A stretch of DNA of 14,301 nucleotides, taken from Oligoflexia bacterium. Its GTDB lineage: Bacteria > Bdellovibrionota > Bdellovibrionia > Bdellovibrionales > UBA1609. Of the stretch, positions 7,547 through 13,509 are shown in pieces. The DNA is taken from the NCBI GenBank assembly GCA_026914095.1, contig JAPPIY010000258.1, positions 1-14,301 of the forward strand. Reading direction: 5' to 3'. Within the stretch, counting starts at the first letter, position 1, and each line of letters opens with the position of its first letter. A program made the translations under genes and the position numbers. A model generated the notes under the pieces. That model worked only from the letters and a program-made list of their open reading frames with translations. It did no database searches and was not told the origin of the DNA.

Positions 7547-9205
7547 ATGAAAAATCTACTGCTGTGTTTGTTATTTATTCTGCCTTTAGGCTCCTTAGCA
7601 ATTGTAGATACAAGAAGCGCTGGTTATTCAAAAACTTTTACTGATTTCAAAACAAAGGATTTGAATTATCCTTTAGAAATTAAAAGAACTTATAACAGCC
7701 GCTCCCTTTACAATGGCTTATTTGGATTCGGCTGGTGCTCTAACTTGGAAACTCGTCTAACAGTTCTCCCTGACGGCATGATTAAAGTCGTAGAATGCGG
7801 AGGGGGAATGGAAGTTTTATATCAACCCAAAGGAAAAACCCCTGATGTCAAGGCTTATGTGAATATCATTTTAAAAAAATTAAAAGTAAAAAAAGTAAAG
7901 ATGTCAGAAAAAGCGTTTAAAAAGCTAAAAAGCGATCTTCTAAAAAGTCAAAATTTAAGGGCCAATTTTTTATCCGCTTTAGAGATAACGGGTCAGGCGG
8001 AAAAAGGCTTAAAATATTATGCCCAAGGCCGTGTGAAGGAGTATGTGGTATTCACCTCGCGGGGCTATACCCGCTACTTGCCCAATGGCTTAAAAGAAAA
8101 TTTTGATAAAAAAGGACGCTTGATTCAATTCTCCAATAAAAACGGCAAAATTGAAATTTCATGGAGTCCAAAACAAGTTCAAATTATGAATGACAGAGGA
8201 CATCGATTGATTTTAGCTTTGGACAGCCAAACAGGAAAGGCTGAAAAAGCCACTTACAATAAAAAAACAGTGGCTAAATACAAGCACAAAGGCCAAGACT
8301 TGGTAAAAGTGGTCAACAGCGAAGGAACTTTCCTGCACAGTTATGATAAGCTACACAACTTAAGAAAAAACACCTACCCTGATAAAACAACAGAAGAGCT
8401 GACTTACAACTTAAAAAAAGATTGGGTGATTGGTTTTAAAGACAGAAGAAACTGCAATGAAAAATATGATTATGGAGTGAATCACAAAAACCCTGATCAT
8501 TATTTTTCAACAGTAGAAAAAATATGCAGGAGAAGAATTGTAAATAAAAGCAAATATGAGTTTTGGCACAAAACCAACAAAGGAGGAGGGAAATATCTCC
8601 ACCGGGCCCGAGCGAGAATCAATGGCAGAATTAAAACAGATGTGACCTATCATCCTGTTTTTGGAACGCCTGTTTCGTTCTTCAAAAATGGGGTCAGAAC
8701 AAAAAGAAACTACTATGGCAATGGCTTTTTAAAAGAGAAAGACAACCCCTACCAAAATGTTAAGTATAGCAAATACAACCAAAAATGCCGCAAACCGGAG
8801 CTTGTCACAGTGGCTTATAAAAACCCTAATCCCAACAGCAAGAAAAAAATCATACGCAAGGAAAGCATCCATTTTCACTTTGACAAAAAATGCCAGCTCT
8901 TTCTGGCCAAAAAGTCAGAGGATGAGTGGATTAAAATTGGACACAATTCTAAAGGGCAGATGAATCTTATGGAAGATCAGTCCCGAAAAAAAATCCGGCT
9001 GAAATGGCATCCTACTTTTAACAAACCAGAGTTAATTATAAGAGAGGGGGTTGGCGCTCTTCGCATTGTCTATAATAGTAAAGGAGAGGTCGGGCAGTTG
9101 AAAGGGCTTAAGCAGGGGCCTACAGTGGTTGCTCAAGTCACTTCTGTCTTTAACAGCTTTTTAAGCGCATTAGCTCCTGTAGCGGAAGAAATGGTGATTT
9201 TATAA
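7547..9205 (+). CDS. Exported RHS-like protein (RHS N-terminal/DUF6531-type domain)
   Basis: This 552-residue protein begins with a clear signal peptide (residues 1 to about 18, ending SLA). The next part, about 20-95, matches the N-terminal signature of RHS/YD-repeat proteins: VDTRSAGYSKTF, then PLEIKRTYNSRS and GLFGFGWCSNLE. The body is a long series of beta-strand-like, Lys-rich segments with weak YD-repeat character (for example GRLIQFSNKNGKIEISW, about 190-206), without the classic repeat tandem or the DPxGL-type core end that precedes toxin tips. The C-terminus is hydrophobic (about 525-552). AAAGGAG six bases before the ATG supports the start. No terminator separates it from tadB. It may be a surface or periplasmic beta-rich protein; a link to the Tad system is inferred from location only. 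Confidence 0.65.
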   Translation: MKNLLLCLLFILPLGSLAIVDTRSAGYSKTFTDFKTKDLNYPLEIKRTYNSRSLYNGLFGFGWCSNLETRLTVLPDGMIKVVECGGGMEVLYQPKGKTPDVKAYVNIILKKLKVKKVKMSEKAFKKLKSDLLKSQNLRANFLSALEITGQAEKGLKYYAQGRVKEYVVFTSRGYTRYLPNGLKENFDKKGRLIQFSNKNGKIEISWSPKQVQIMNDRGHRLILALDSQTGKAEKATYNKKTVAKYKHKGQDLVKVVNSEGTFLHSYDKLHNLRKNTYPDKTTEELTYNLKKDWVIGFKDRRNCNEKYDYGVNHKNPDHYFSTVEKICRRRIVNKSKYEFWHKTNKGGGKYLHRARARINGRIKTDVTYHPVFGTPVSFFKNGVRTKRNYYGNGFLKEKDNPYQNVKYSKYNQKCRKPELVTVAYKNPNPNSKKKIIRKESIHFHFDKKCQLFLAKKSEDEWIKIGHNSKGQMNLMEDQSRKKIRLKWHPTFNKPELIIREGVGALRIVYNSKGEVGQLKGLKQGPTVVAQVTSVFNSFLSALAPVAEEMVIL

Positions 9206-9227
9206 TTTTTATTGGCGCATAATAACT

Positions 9228-9584
9228 ATGAAATATTTTAAATTTTTAGTCTTTGTTTTCCTTTCAGTTTATTTTCAAGTGCCAGCTGACAGTATTTTAG
9301 AGGAATTAAGCGGCGCTAAAATCAACTTTAAGTTTTCTTTTGGCGGTAACGAAAAAGCTCAATTTAAAGGAATAACATTGAGCTTAATTTCAGATGAAGA
9401 CACAGAAGCCTTTTATTCTTTTGATAAAAACAAGTCTGAATTTTGCTGTGAGAGGGAATACACTTATGAGTCGGCCCATGATATGTCAGAAGCGGAAAGC
9501 CAAAGAATTGTTCAAAATTGGTTAGAGCCTGATAAAGATAGCTACAAGCCATGGATTCAACCCGGAAAAAAAGGGCAGAGATAA
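9228..9584 (+). CDS. Small acidic exported protein, function unknown
   Basis: I do not recognise this 118-residue protein. Its N-terminus (MKYFKFLVFVFLSVYFQVPA) looks like a signal peptide with cleavage around residue 20-21. The mature part is acidic, with Glu/Asp-rich segments (about 53-100) and a Cys pair (ECC-type, near 71-72). It starts 22 bases after the RHS-like gene and is probably on the same transcript. The upstream protein is strongly basic and this one acidic, so a protein pair is conceivable, but this is speculation. No good Shine-Dalgarno sequence precedes the ATG. It is the last + strand gene before convergent minus-strand genes. Confidence 0.55.
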   Translation: MKYFKFLVFVFLSVYFQVPADSILEELSGAKINFKFSFGGNEKAQFKGITLSLISDEDTEAFYSFDKNKSEFCCEREYTYESAHDMSEAESQRIVQNWLEPDKDSYKPWIQPGKKGQR

Positions 9585-9604
9585 ATTTACAATTAACTAA
9601 AAAC

Positions 9605-9736
9605 CCAAAAACAAAGAGATGAATCTCAGATAGGTTTTTTGCCACAAAGCGATCTTTGGTAGCCTAGTGGTCAAAGCCTGCCCTCGTGGAAACGAGGGCC
9701 GAACTCGTTTCAAACTTTTCATCTCTCTGTTTTTGG
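9605..9736. repeat. 132-bp element bounded by a 19-base inverted repeat with internal alternative hairpins
   Basis: CCAAAAACAAAGAGATGAA (9605-9623) pairs with TTCATCTCTCTGTTTTTGG (9718-9736) with one mismatch. Inside, GCCCTCGT (9680-9687) pairs perfectly with ACGAGGGC (9692-9699) around a GGAA loop. The competing pair GAAACGAG (9689-9696) with CTCGTTTC (9704-9711) shares bases with that hairpin. A second three-part set is CAAAG (9645-9649), CTTTG (9654-9658) and CAAAG (9672-9676). It may be a transcribed structured RNA, a bidirectional terminator or a small non-coding mobile element. Part of it (9659-9680) looks like a tRNA D-arm, but no tRNA folds. Confidence 0.55.
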
Positions 9737-9749
9737 ATTCACGGGAATT

Positions 9750-9811
9750 ATATACTGATCTTGTTTGAAATTTCAGGTTGCAACTAGACTCCTGCTTTCG
9801 CAGGAGTGACA
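9750..9811. repeat. Composite intergenic repeat: flank sequence plus palindrome
   Basis: The flank (9750-9781, containing TTGTTTGAAATTTCAGGTTG) is followed a few bases later by the palindrome ACTCCTGCTTTCGCAGGAGT (9788-9807). The palindrome is a perfect hairpin in which compensating changes on both arms differ from the family consensus. The whole unit recurs at 9841-9901. Confidence 0.75.
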
Positions 9812-9840
9812 CAAGGGAGGAAAACTCAAATAGGAGCACT

Positions 9841-9901
9841 ATATATCGATCTTGTTTGAAATTTCAGGTTGCCTTTGTCATTCCCGCGAAAGCGGGAATC
9901 C
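9841..9901. repeat. Composite intergenic repeat, second copy
   Basis: The flank (9841-9872) is identical to 9750-9781 except for two bases. After four bases comes the canonical palindrome containing TTCCCGCGAAAGCGGGAA (9881-9898). This is the best-preserved palindrome in the window, and it has the same flank-to-hairpin order and orientation as the preceding copy. Confidence 0.78.
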
Positions 9902-9950
9902 AGCTGAAACCGACATATATACCTGATTTCACTTAATTTTGCAAATTCTT

Positions 9951-10775
9951 CTAAATTCTCAATAATAAAGTTATGCTGTGTTGATAGATTTTTTGGTTGG
10001 TTTCAATTCCATATTCTAATAACAGTCTTGGGCTGTGAAAACTCACCCCTCCTGAAAGAAATCCCTGTTCTATTTTGTTAAAAGCGGTTTCGTCTTCAAA
10101 ATAAGCCCGCCCCCCCAGCTGTAAAGAAAAAAAGGGATGAAAAAGACTTCTCAAGCCTCCTCTTAAAATCCACTTTTTTTGAGTGGTTCTTGAAAAATCA
10201 AACTGAGTGGAAAAAAAGCTCTTCCAGCGATGATACAAAGCAACGGTTAAAATTTTTTGATTCCTCTTTTCCTCTTCAAGGACTTTATCTAAAAAAACAG
10301 CTAGTCCCAAATCAGAGCTTAATCTCAAAGCGCCAGCTAAATTAAAGTTCCAATGAGACAGTTTTAATTCTCTTTGAACGCTAAGCCCTAAAGATAAATA
10401 GGGAGAGACCCTAAAGCCGGAATGAATAAAAAGCTCGTCCTTTTCACTTTGTCTAAAAGATTGAGACCAAGCTCTTTGATAAGTAACAGCCATAGGCAGT
10501 TTTGTTTTTAAATCCAAAAAACTGGCTGTTGCGGTCTGTTGCTTTTGTTTAAAAGAGTAAGAAACAGCTCCCTTTGTTTTTCTGTGAAAGCCCAAAAGAG
10601 CGGGGTTTAATAAATAAGACATATCCTCTCTTAAACTAGCTCCCCCGGAGCCTCCTTGTGAGAGAAAAAAAGGATGAGACAGGTCTTCTGCTGTGGCTGT
10701 TAAACAAAACAAAAAACAAGCTATGCTTTTTGACAGCTTTTTTAAAGATCTTAAAAAAAGAGATAAGAAATTCAA
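9951..10775 (-). CDS. Probable outer-membrane beta-barrel protein
   Basis: This 274-residue protein is read on the minus strand from a TTG start (10773-10775). AAAGG lies eight bases upstream, and there is no earlier in-frame start and no in-frame ATG until well past the signal. The N-terminus has a basic region (to about residue 17) and a hydrophobic core ending LTATA, a probable signal peptide of about 29 residues. The mature start has GGSGGASLREDMSYLLNPAL, resembling the GGAG...DxSaxxxNPAgL motif near the N-terminus of PorV/FadL-like barrel proteins. The rest alternates polar and hydrophobic residues in about ten short strands (for example LGLSVQREL, FSLQLGGRAYF, LLLEYGIE). It may be a small porin or a membrane-protein assembly factor; I cannot tell which. 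Confidence 0.6.
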   Translation of the reverse strand: MNFLSLFLRSLKKLSKSIACFLFCLTATAEDLSHPFFLSQGGSGGASLREDMSYLLNPALLGFHRKTKGAVSYSFKQKQQTATASFLDLKTKLPMAVTYQRAWSQSFRQSEKDELFIHSGFRVSPYLSLGLSVQRELKLSHWNFNLAGALRLSSDLGLAVFLDKVLEEEKRNQKILTVALYHRWKSFFSTQFDFSRTTQKKWILRGGLRSLFHPFFSLQLGGRAYFEDETAFNKIEQGFLSGGVSFHSPRLLLEYGIETNQKIYQHSITLLLRI

Positions 10776-10886
10776 ACTTTCAACCTTTGTTTTAAAAAAA
10801 TAATTGTATTTAAAGAAGCCTTCTTTGTCAAAATCTTATATTTTTTTAAAGGTTTCCAAATTTTTTTGTAATTTTTTGAAGAATAC

Positions 10887-10912
10887 GCAACCCTGAAATT
10901 TCAAATAGGATC
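10887..10912 (-). repeat. Flank repeat, divergent inverted copy
   Basis: In reverse complement this matches the flank at 9757-9781, with TTTGAAATTTCAG conserved and a few substitutions at the edges. Here the palindrome follows on the opposite side of the flank from the other copies, so the two parts can be rearranged relative to each other. Confidence 0.6.
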
Positions 10913-10918
10913 TTAACT

Positions 10919-10996
10919 GTCATTCCCGCAAAATCGGGAATCTTCTCACTTCCAAAACCTGCTGATTGAAATAGATTCCCGCTTTCGCGGGAATGA
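10919..10996. repeat. Two REP-like palindromes in inverted orientation
   Basis: CATTCCCGCAAAATCGGGAATC (10921-10942) and GATTCCCGCTTTCGCGGGAATG (10974-10995) are each a hairpin. They are also near reverse complements of each other, so the 78-base unit can fold into one long stem with a loop of about 30 bases. It lies downstream of the lipoprotein gene (minus strand) and may stop its transcription or protect its mRNA end. Confidence 0.7.
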
Positions 10997-11080
10997 TGAA
11001 GTCTGTGAACAATAAAGTTCATGAATGACAAAGTCCGAAAGCTTTAAAAGCCGGAAAAGCGACACAGAATCAATCTGAAA

Positions 11081-12520
11081 TCAATCTCCTGTTCGGTAAC
11101 AGACGGATAAAAAGGCCGGACAGACTTTGTAAAAATCCCTCTCCTTCGGGTCTTGACCATATCTGCCGGCTAGCCTAAACACTCTGTCACTGCATTCTTC
11201 TTTTGGATCAAACTCAATCCTGTAAAATCCTTGTGTGGGATAACAACTTCCTGTTTTAGGAACAAGGCAGGGGTATTTTGTGCTGTAAGCCTGTTCTGAA
11301 TCGCCGTCTTTTCTCCAAATCAAAGTGGTTCCCAGCCAAAAAGGCAGTTTTCTGGGATCACTGCTCCCAAACTCTTCCAGAAAAAATCTCTGCTCCAACG
11401 AAGAAAGACGAGGGCTTCCCGTATAACAAAAACCTTCTTTTAGCAAGTTGTCGGGGATGCTCCCTGTGTATCGCTCTTGATATTTATTAAAAAGACTTTG
11501 ATCCTCTCTAACAGCCCTGTGAATCATAAAACGAACAGGACACTCCCACTTTCCCTCTCTTCTTGAGGATTCTAAGTTTTCTTCATGGATTCCTGTTAAA
11601 TAGTCTGCTTTATGAGAGTCCCTAAAACTTAACTTATAACTTCTCCCATAAGCTCTTTTATCAGGACTATAAATAGGGTTATGATTTCCAAGACTGTAAA
11701 CAAGGGTGATAAGAGAGTCCCCAATTGTATTTTCCTCTAAACCATTGGCAATATGGACAAATGAATTACCTCGGATAGGTAAAAAAGCCTGGAATTTTCC
11801 GCTATTATAAACGGAGCTGGCGCTGGAACTGCGAGTGGACCAGCTGACTTCCTGCCGGCTTAATTTATGCAAACTTTCCGGATTATCAAGACGAGGGAAA
11901 TAATCTATAATCGGTTTGTTGCTGTCAGAATAAATGGTGCCGATATTATGCTCACTTCTTACAGACAGCTGAGCCATAGCTCTTTTTAAGGGGCTGGATT
12001 CTAAAATCTGCCGGACTTTTTGATAAGGAGTGTCTCTTTCTATTCTATTATTTTCAATAAAATCTTTTGAGAGCCTTAAACCTCCATAAGGCTGGCGATA
12101 AGAGCCTACAGAGAAAGTGTAATATCTTCTTTGATCAAAACTAAGAGACTGTTCGCAAGTTAAAGCTGAGATAGTATCTGGCATAAGCTCATAAGGCAAA
12201 TCATTGGCGCGACTCGCTCCTGGAACCTCTGGAAAAGGATTGGGAGGAGGAGAGGGATTAAAGATATTATTTTGGTTGTTCTGATTGCGAGGATCATTCG
12301 GATTATTTTGGTTGTTCTGATTGCGAGGATCATTCGGATTATTTTGGTTGTTCTGGTTGTAAGGATCATTCAAATTATTTTGGTTGTTCTGATTGTAAGG
12401 ATCATTTGGATTAGGGAATTGAGACCCTTGATTCTGCACATTCCAAGGATTTGAATTAGGCGGCCCATAAACAGAGCAAGCTGTCAAAAAAGTAAAAACA
12501 AGGCCATAAAAAAACTTCAC
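11081..12520 (-). CDS. Lipoprotein with Asn/Gln-rich tandem repeats, function unknown
   Basis: I place the start at the GTG at 12518-12520, giving 479 residues. From there the protein begins with a lipoprotein signal (VKFFYGLVFTFLTAC) whose lipobox LTAC puts the lipidated Cys at residue 15. A TTG start at 12547 would add nine residues and is also compatible; neither has a clear ribosome binding site. After the Cys comes a low-complexity Asn/Pro/Gln region (about 20-100) with four 12-residue repeats of the type NDPYNQNNQNNL, probably a flexible spacer. The globular part (about 110-479) has many aromatic and charged residues and six or more Cys in its last third, suggesting disulfides. It is not a family I recognise. 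It is probably anchored to the outer membrane. Nothing nearby indicates its role. Confidence 0.65.
   Translation of the reverse strand: MKFFYGLVFTFLTACSVYGPPNSNPWNVQNQGSQFPNPNDPYNQNNQNNLNDPYNQNNQNNPNDPRNQNNQNNPNDPRNQNNQNNIFNPSPPPNPFPEVPGASRANDLPYELMPDTISALTCEQSLSFDQRRYYTFSVGSYRQPYGGLRLSKDFIENNRIERDTPYQKVRQILESSPLKRAMAQLSVRSEHNIGTIYSDSNKPIIDYFPRLDNPESLHKLSRQEVSWSTRSSSASSVYNSGKFQAFLPIRGNSFVHIANGLEENTIGDSLITLVYSLGNHNPIYSPDKRAYGRSYKLSFRDSHKADYLTGIHEENLESSRREGKWECPVRFMIHRAVREDQSLFNKYQERYTGSIPDNLLKEGFCYTGSPRLSSLEQRFFLEEFGSSDPRKLPFWLGTTLIWRKDGDSEQAYSTKYPCLVPKTGSCYPTQGFYRIEFDPKEECSDRVFRLAGRYGQDPKERDFYKVCPAFLSVCYRTGD
12266..12409. repeat. Tandem repeat, four units of 36 bp, inside the lipoprotein gene
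   Basis: Four head-to-tail units start at 12266, 12302, 12338 and 12374. Each contains TATTTTGGTTGTTCTG and a GGATCATT block, and they differ at only a few positions. The unit length is a multiple of three, so gain or loss of units would lengthen or shorten the Asn/Gln tract without breaking the frame. All frames across it are open, which creates spurious frames on both strands. Confidence 0.9.
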
Positions 12521-12628
12521 AGTTAAAATATCGGCTTTTTTGGCCAAAAACTTTAATTTTTAGTTTAATATTCAAAAGTTTGCTAGGTGGCTAACTAAAC
12601 TATAGCTAATTTCTTTAATAATCCTTTG

Positions 12629-12654
12629 AAAGCCTTATAAACAAAGGCTTTTTT
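12629..12654 (+). terminator. Rho-independent terminator
   Basis: AAAGCCTT (12629-12636) and AAGGCTTT (12644-12651) form an eight-base stem with a seven-base loop, followed by T to 12654, giving a run of six T. No + strand gene ends just upstream. It may therefore shield the transposase from transcription entering from outside, or be the remnant of a gene lost at the element's boundary. Confidence 0.6.
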
Positions 12655-12681
12655 CTGTGAAAATAAATTAAAGCTAGTTTT

Positions 12682-12721
12682 AAGTCCTGCCTATAAGTCT
12701 TATAGAGACAAAGGAGGACTT
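12682..12721 (+). promoter_or_regulatory. Leader inverted repeat overlapping the transposase ribosome binding site
   Basis: AAGTCCT (12682-12688) pairs with AGGACTT (12715-12721), which ends at the base before the ATG at 12722 and includes part of the AAGGAGG Shine-Dalgarno (about 12711-12717). Within it sits a palindrome, CTATAAG-T-CTTATAG (12691-12705). If transcribed from outside, the RNA could fold and hide the ribosome binding site. This would be analogous to leader control known in some insertion sequences; the function here is inferred. The palindrome could also be a DNA site or a terminal-repeat remnant. Confidence 0.5.
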
Positions 12722-12838
12722 ATGAAAAACCCTAACTGCCCACACTGCCAAAGCGATAATATCAAGAAATTTGGCAAGGTCAAGACAAGAAAGCAGAGTA
12801 AAAAGATACAGAGGTTTAAATGTAATAATTGCAACTAA
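12722..12838 (+). CDS. Transposase first frame (InsA-like zinc ribbon)
   Basis: This 38-codon frame starts at ATG after a strong AAGGAGG. It encodes a four-Cys zinc ribbon (CPHC at 6-9, CNNC at 34-37) with a Lys-rich middle, the DNA-binding N-terminus typical of IS1-like transposases. The frame ends at TAA (12836-12838), immediately after CNNCN. Reading on in the +1 frame gives KTFTRRNF, the expected continuation, so the two frames form one protein if the ribosome shifts by +1 at AAC-TAA-G or if the extra base is a mutation. Confidence 0.55.
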   Translation: MKNPNCPHCQSDNIKKFGKVKTRKQSKKIQRFKCNNCN

Positions 12839-13487
12839 GACATTTACTCGCAGAAACTTCCTGCCAGAATACAGAGAAAAGAAGCCCGAAATAAATAAAA
12901 AGATTTTAGAGTCTTACTTAGAGGGCATGACTCTAAGAGGGACGGCTAGATTAGCCAAGTGTGGTTATACCACTGCAATTAAGAAATTCATTAAATACTC
13001 TCAAATAACAAAGAGTCATAATAGAAAAAAGTTATTAAAAAACAAAACTAAGTGTCGTATAATTCAAATAGATGAGATGCACACTTGGATTGAGAGAAGG
13101 GAATGTAAGTTATACATTGCTTTAGCAGTAAATGGGTATGGTCAAATCTTATCCTTAAGGAGTGGAGTTAATAGAGACAGGATTTTAAGACAAATGCTTG
13201 AAGATATTAAGACCTTTGTTTCAGACAGGACTATCTTTTATTGTGATGACGATAAAAAGTATATTCCTTTAATAGAAGAGTTTTATCCTCAAACTGATTA
13301 TGTAAATATGAAAGGAATAGAAACTGATCCTTATCTATCTCACTTAAACTTTACTTGTGCTTTAGTAAGAAACAGACTTAGCCGTATGAATAGAAAGTCT
13401 TGGAGCTTTAACAGGTCTAATGACAGACTTCAGCTTAATCTTGAACTTCTAAAGTCTAGTTTTAATCAGAAGTTTAAAGCCGCTTAA
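12771..13487 (+). pseudogene. Transposase second frame (InsB-like, IS1 family)
   Basis: The meaningful part begins at about 12837, where the first frame's zinc ribbon continues; the ATG at 12771 is inside the overlap and its first 20 residues are out-of-frame translation. It has a helix-turn-helix (about residues 45-76, GMTLRGTARLAKCGYTTAI) and a DDE-like domain: IIQIDEMHTW with D101, then FYCDDDKKY with D159-161. The C-terminal segment NRLSRMNRKSWSF matches the end of IS1 InsB. At the place where IS1 has the catalytic Glu (IERHN), this protein has Asn (LNF, about 193), so it may be inactive or belong to a divergent group. I call it a pseudogene because it lacks a proper start unless frameshifting occurs. 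Confidence 0.55.
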
Positions 13488-13509
13488 TCCTAAAGCCGAT
13501 TAACAGTGT

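Larger units (their letters stand above)
9585..9950. other. Structured, repeat-rich region between convergent genes
   Basis: There is no gene in these 366 bases. They hold the 9605-9736 inverted-repeat element, two tandem-like copies of a composite repeat (flank sequence plus palindrome, about 9750-9811 and 9841-9905) and a partial third flank copy near 9825-9845. With a + strand gene ending at 9584 and a minus-strand gene ending at 9951, some of these structures probably serve as bidirectional terminators, though none has a long T-run directly after its stem. Confidence 0.6.
10776..11080. other. Repeat-filled spacer between two minus-strand genes
   Basis: There is no credible gene in these 305 bases. 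They hold a divergent flank repeat (10887-10912) and two opposed palindromes (10919-10942 and 10974-10996). An open frame across the palindromes translates to the SRESGN/DFAGM pattern typical of this repeat class and is not a gene. The first 80 bases before the TTG at 10775 are AT-rich and probably carry the promoter and ribosome binding site of the barrel protein gene. Confidence 0.6.
12682..13500 (+). mobile_element. IS1-like insertion sequence, probably decayed
   Basis: The layout matches IS1-type elements: a short first frame with a zinc ribbon and an overlapping second frame with the helix-turn-helix and DDE-like catalytic domain, together about 770 bases. I could not find matching terminal inverted repeats or target-site duplications, so both ends are approximate. 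The right end abuts a broken methyltransferase gene that starts about 23 bases after the transposase stop. The sequence is AT-rich, and its codon use looks different from the pilus genes, as expected for acquired DNA. Confidence 0.6.

Noticed and set aside
7547..9205. Polymorphic RHS toxin with C-terminal toxin domain
   Set aside because: Only the N-terminal signature is present. No conserved core end before a variable tip and no recognisable toxin or immunity domain can be seen.
9645..9725. tRNA-like stretch (TAGCCTAGTGGTCAAAGCC resembling a D-arm, followed by a hairpin and TTCAAA)
   Set aside because: The D-stem does not pair, the T-stem does not pair and no matching acceptor arm exists, so no cloverleaf forms on either strand.
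9597..9839. Minus-strand open frame of 80 codons
   Set aside because: It is made of the inverted-repeat element and composite repeats, with no protein-like composition.
10846..11031. Minus-strand open frame of 61 codons
   Set aside because: It runs across the palindromic repeats and yields the SRESGN and DFAGM pattern typical of translated repeats. There is no ribosome binding site and no coding signal.
12160..12454. Open frames on both strands overlapping the lipoprotein repeat
   Set aside because: A 36-bp unit leaves several frames open by construction. Only the lipoprotein frame extends into non-repetitive coding sequence with a signal peptide.
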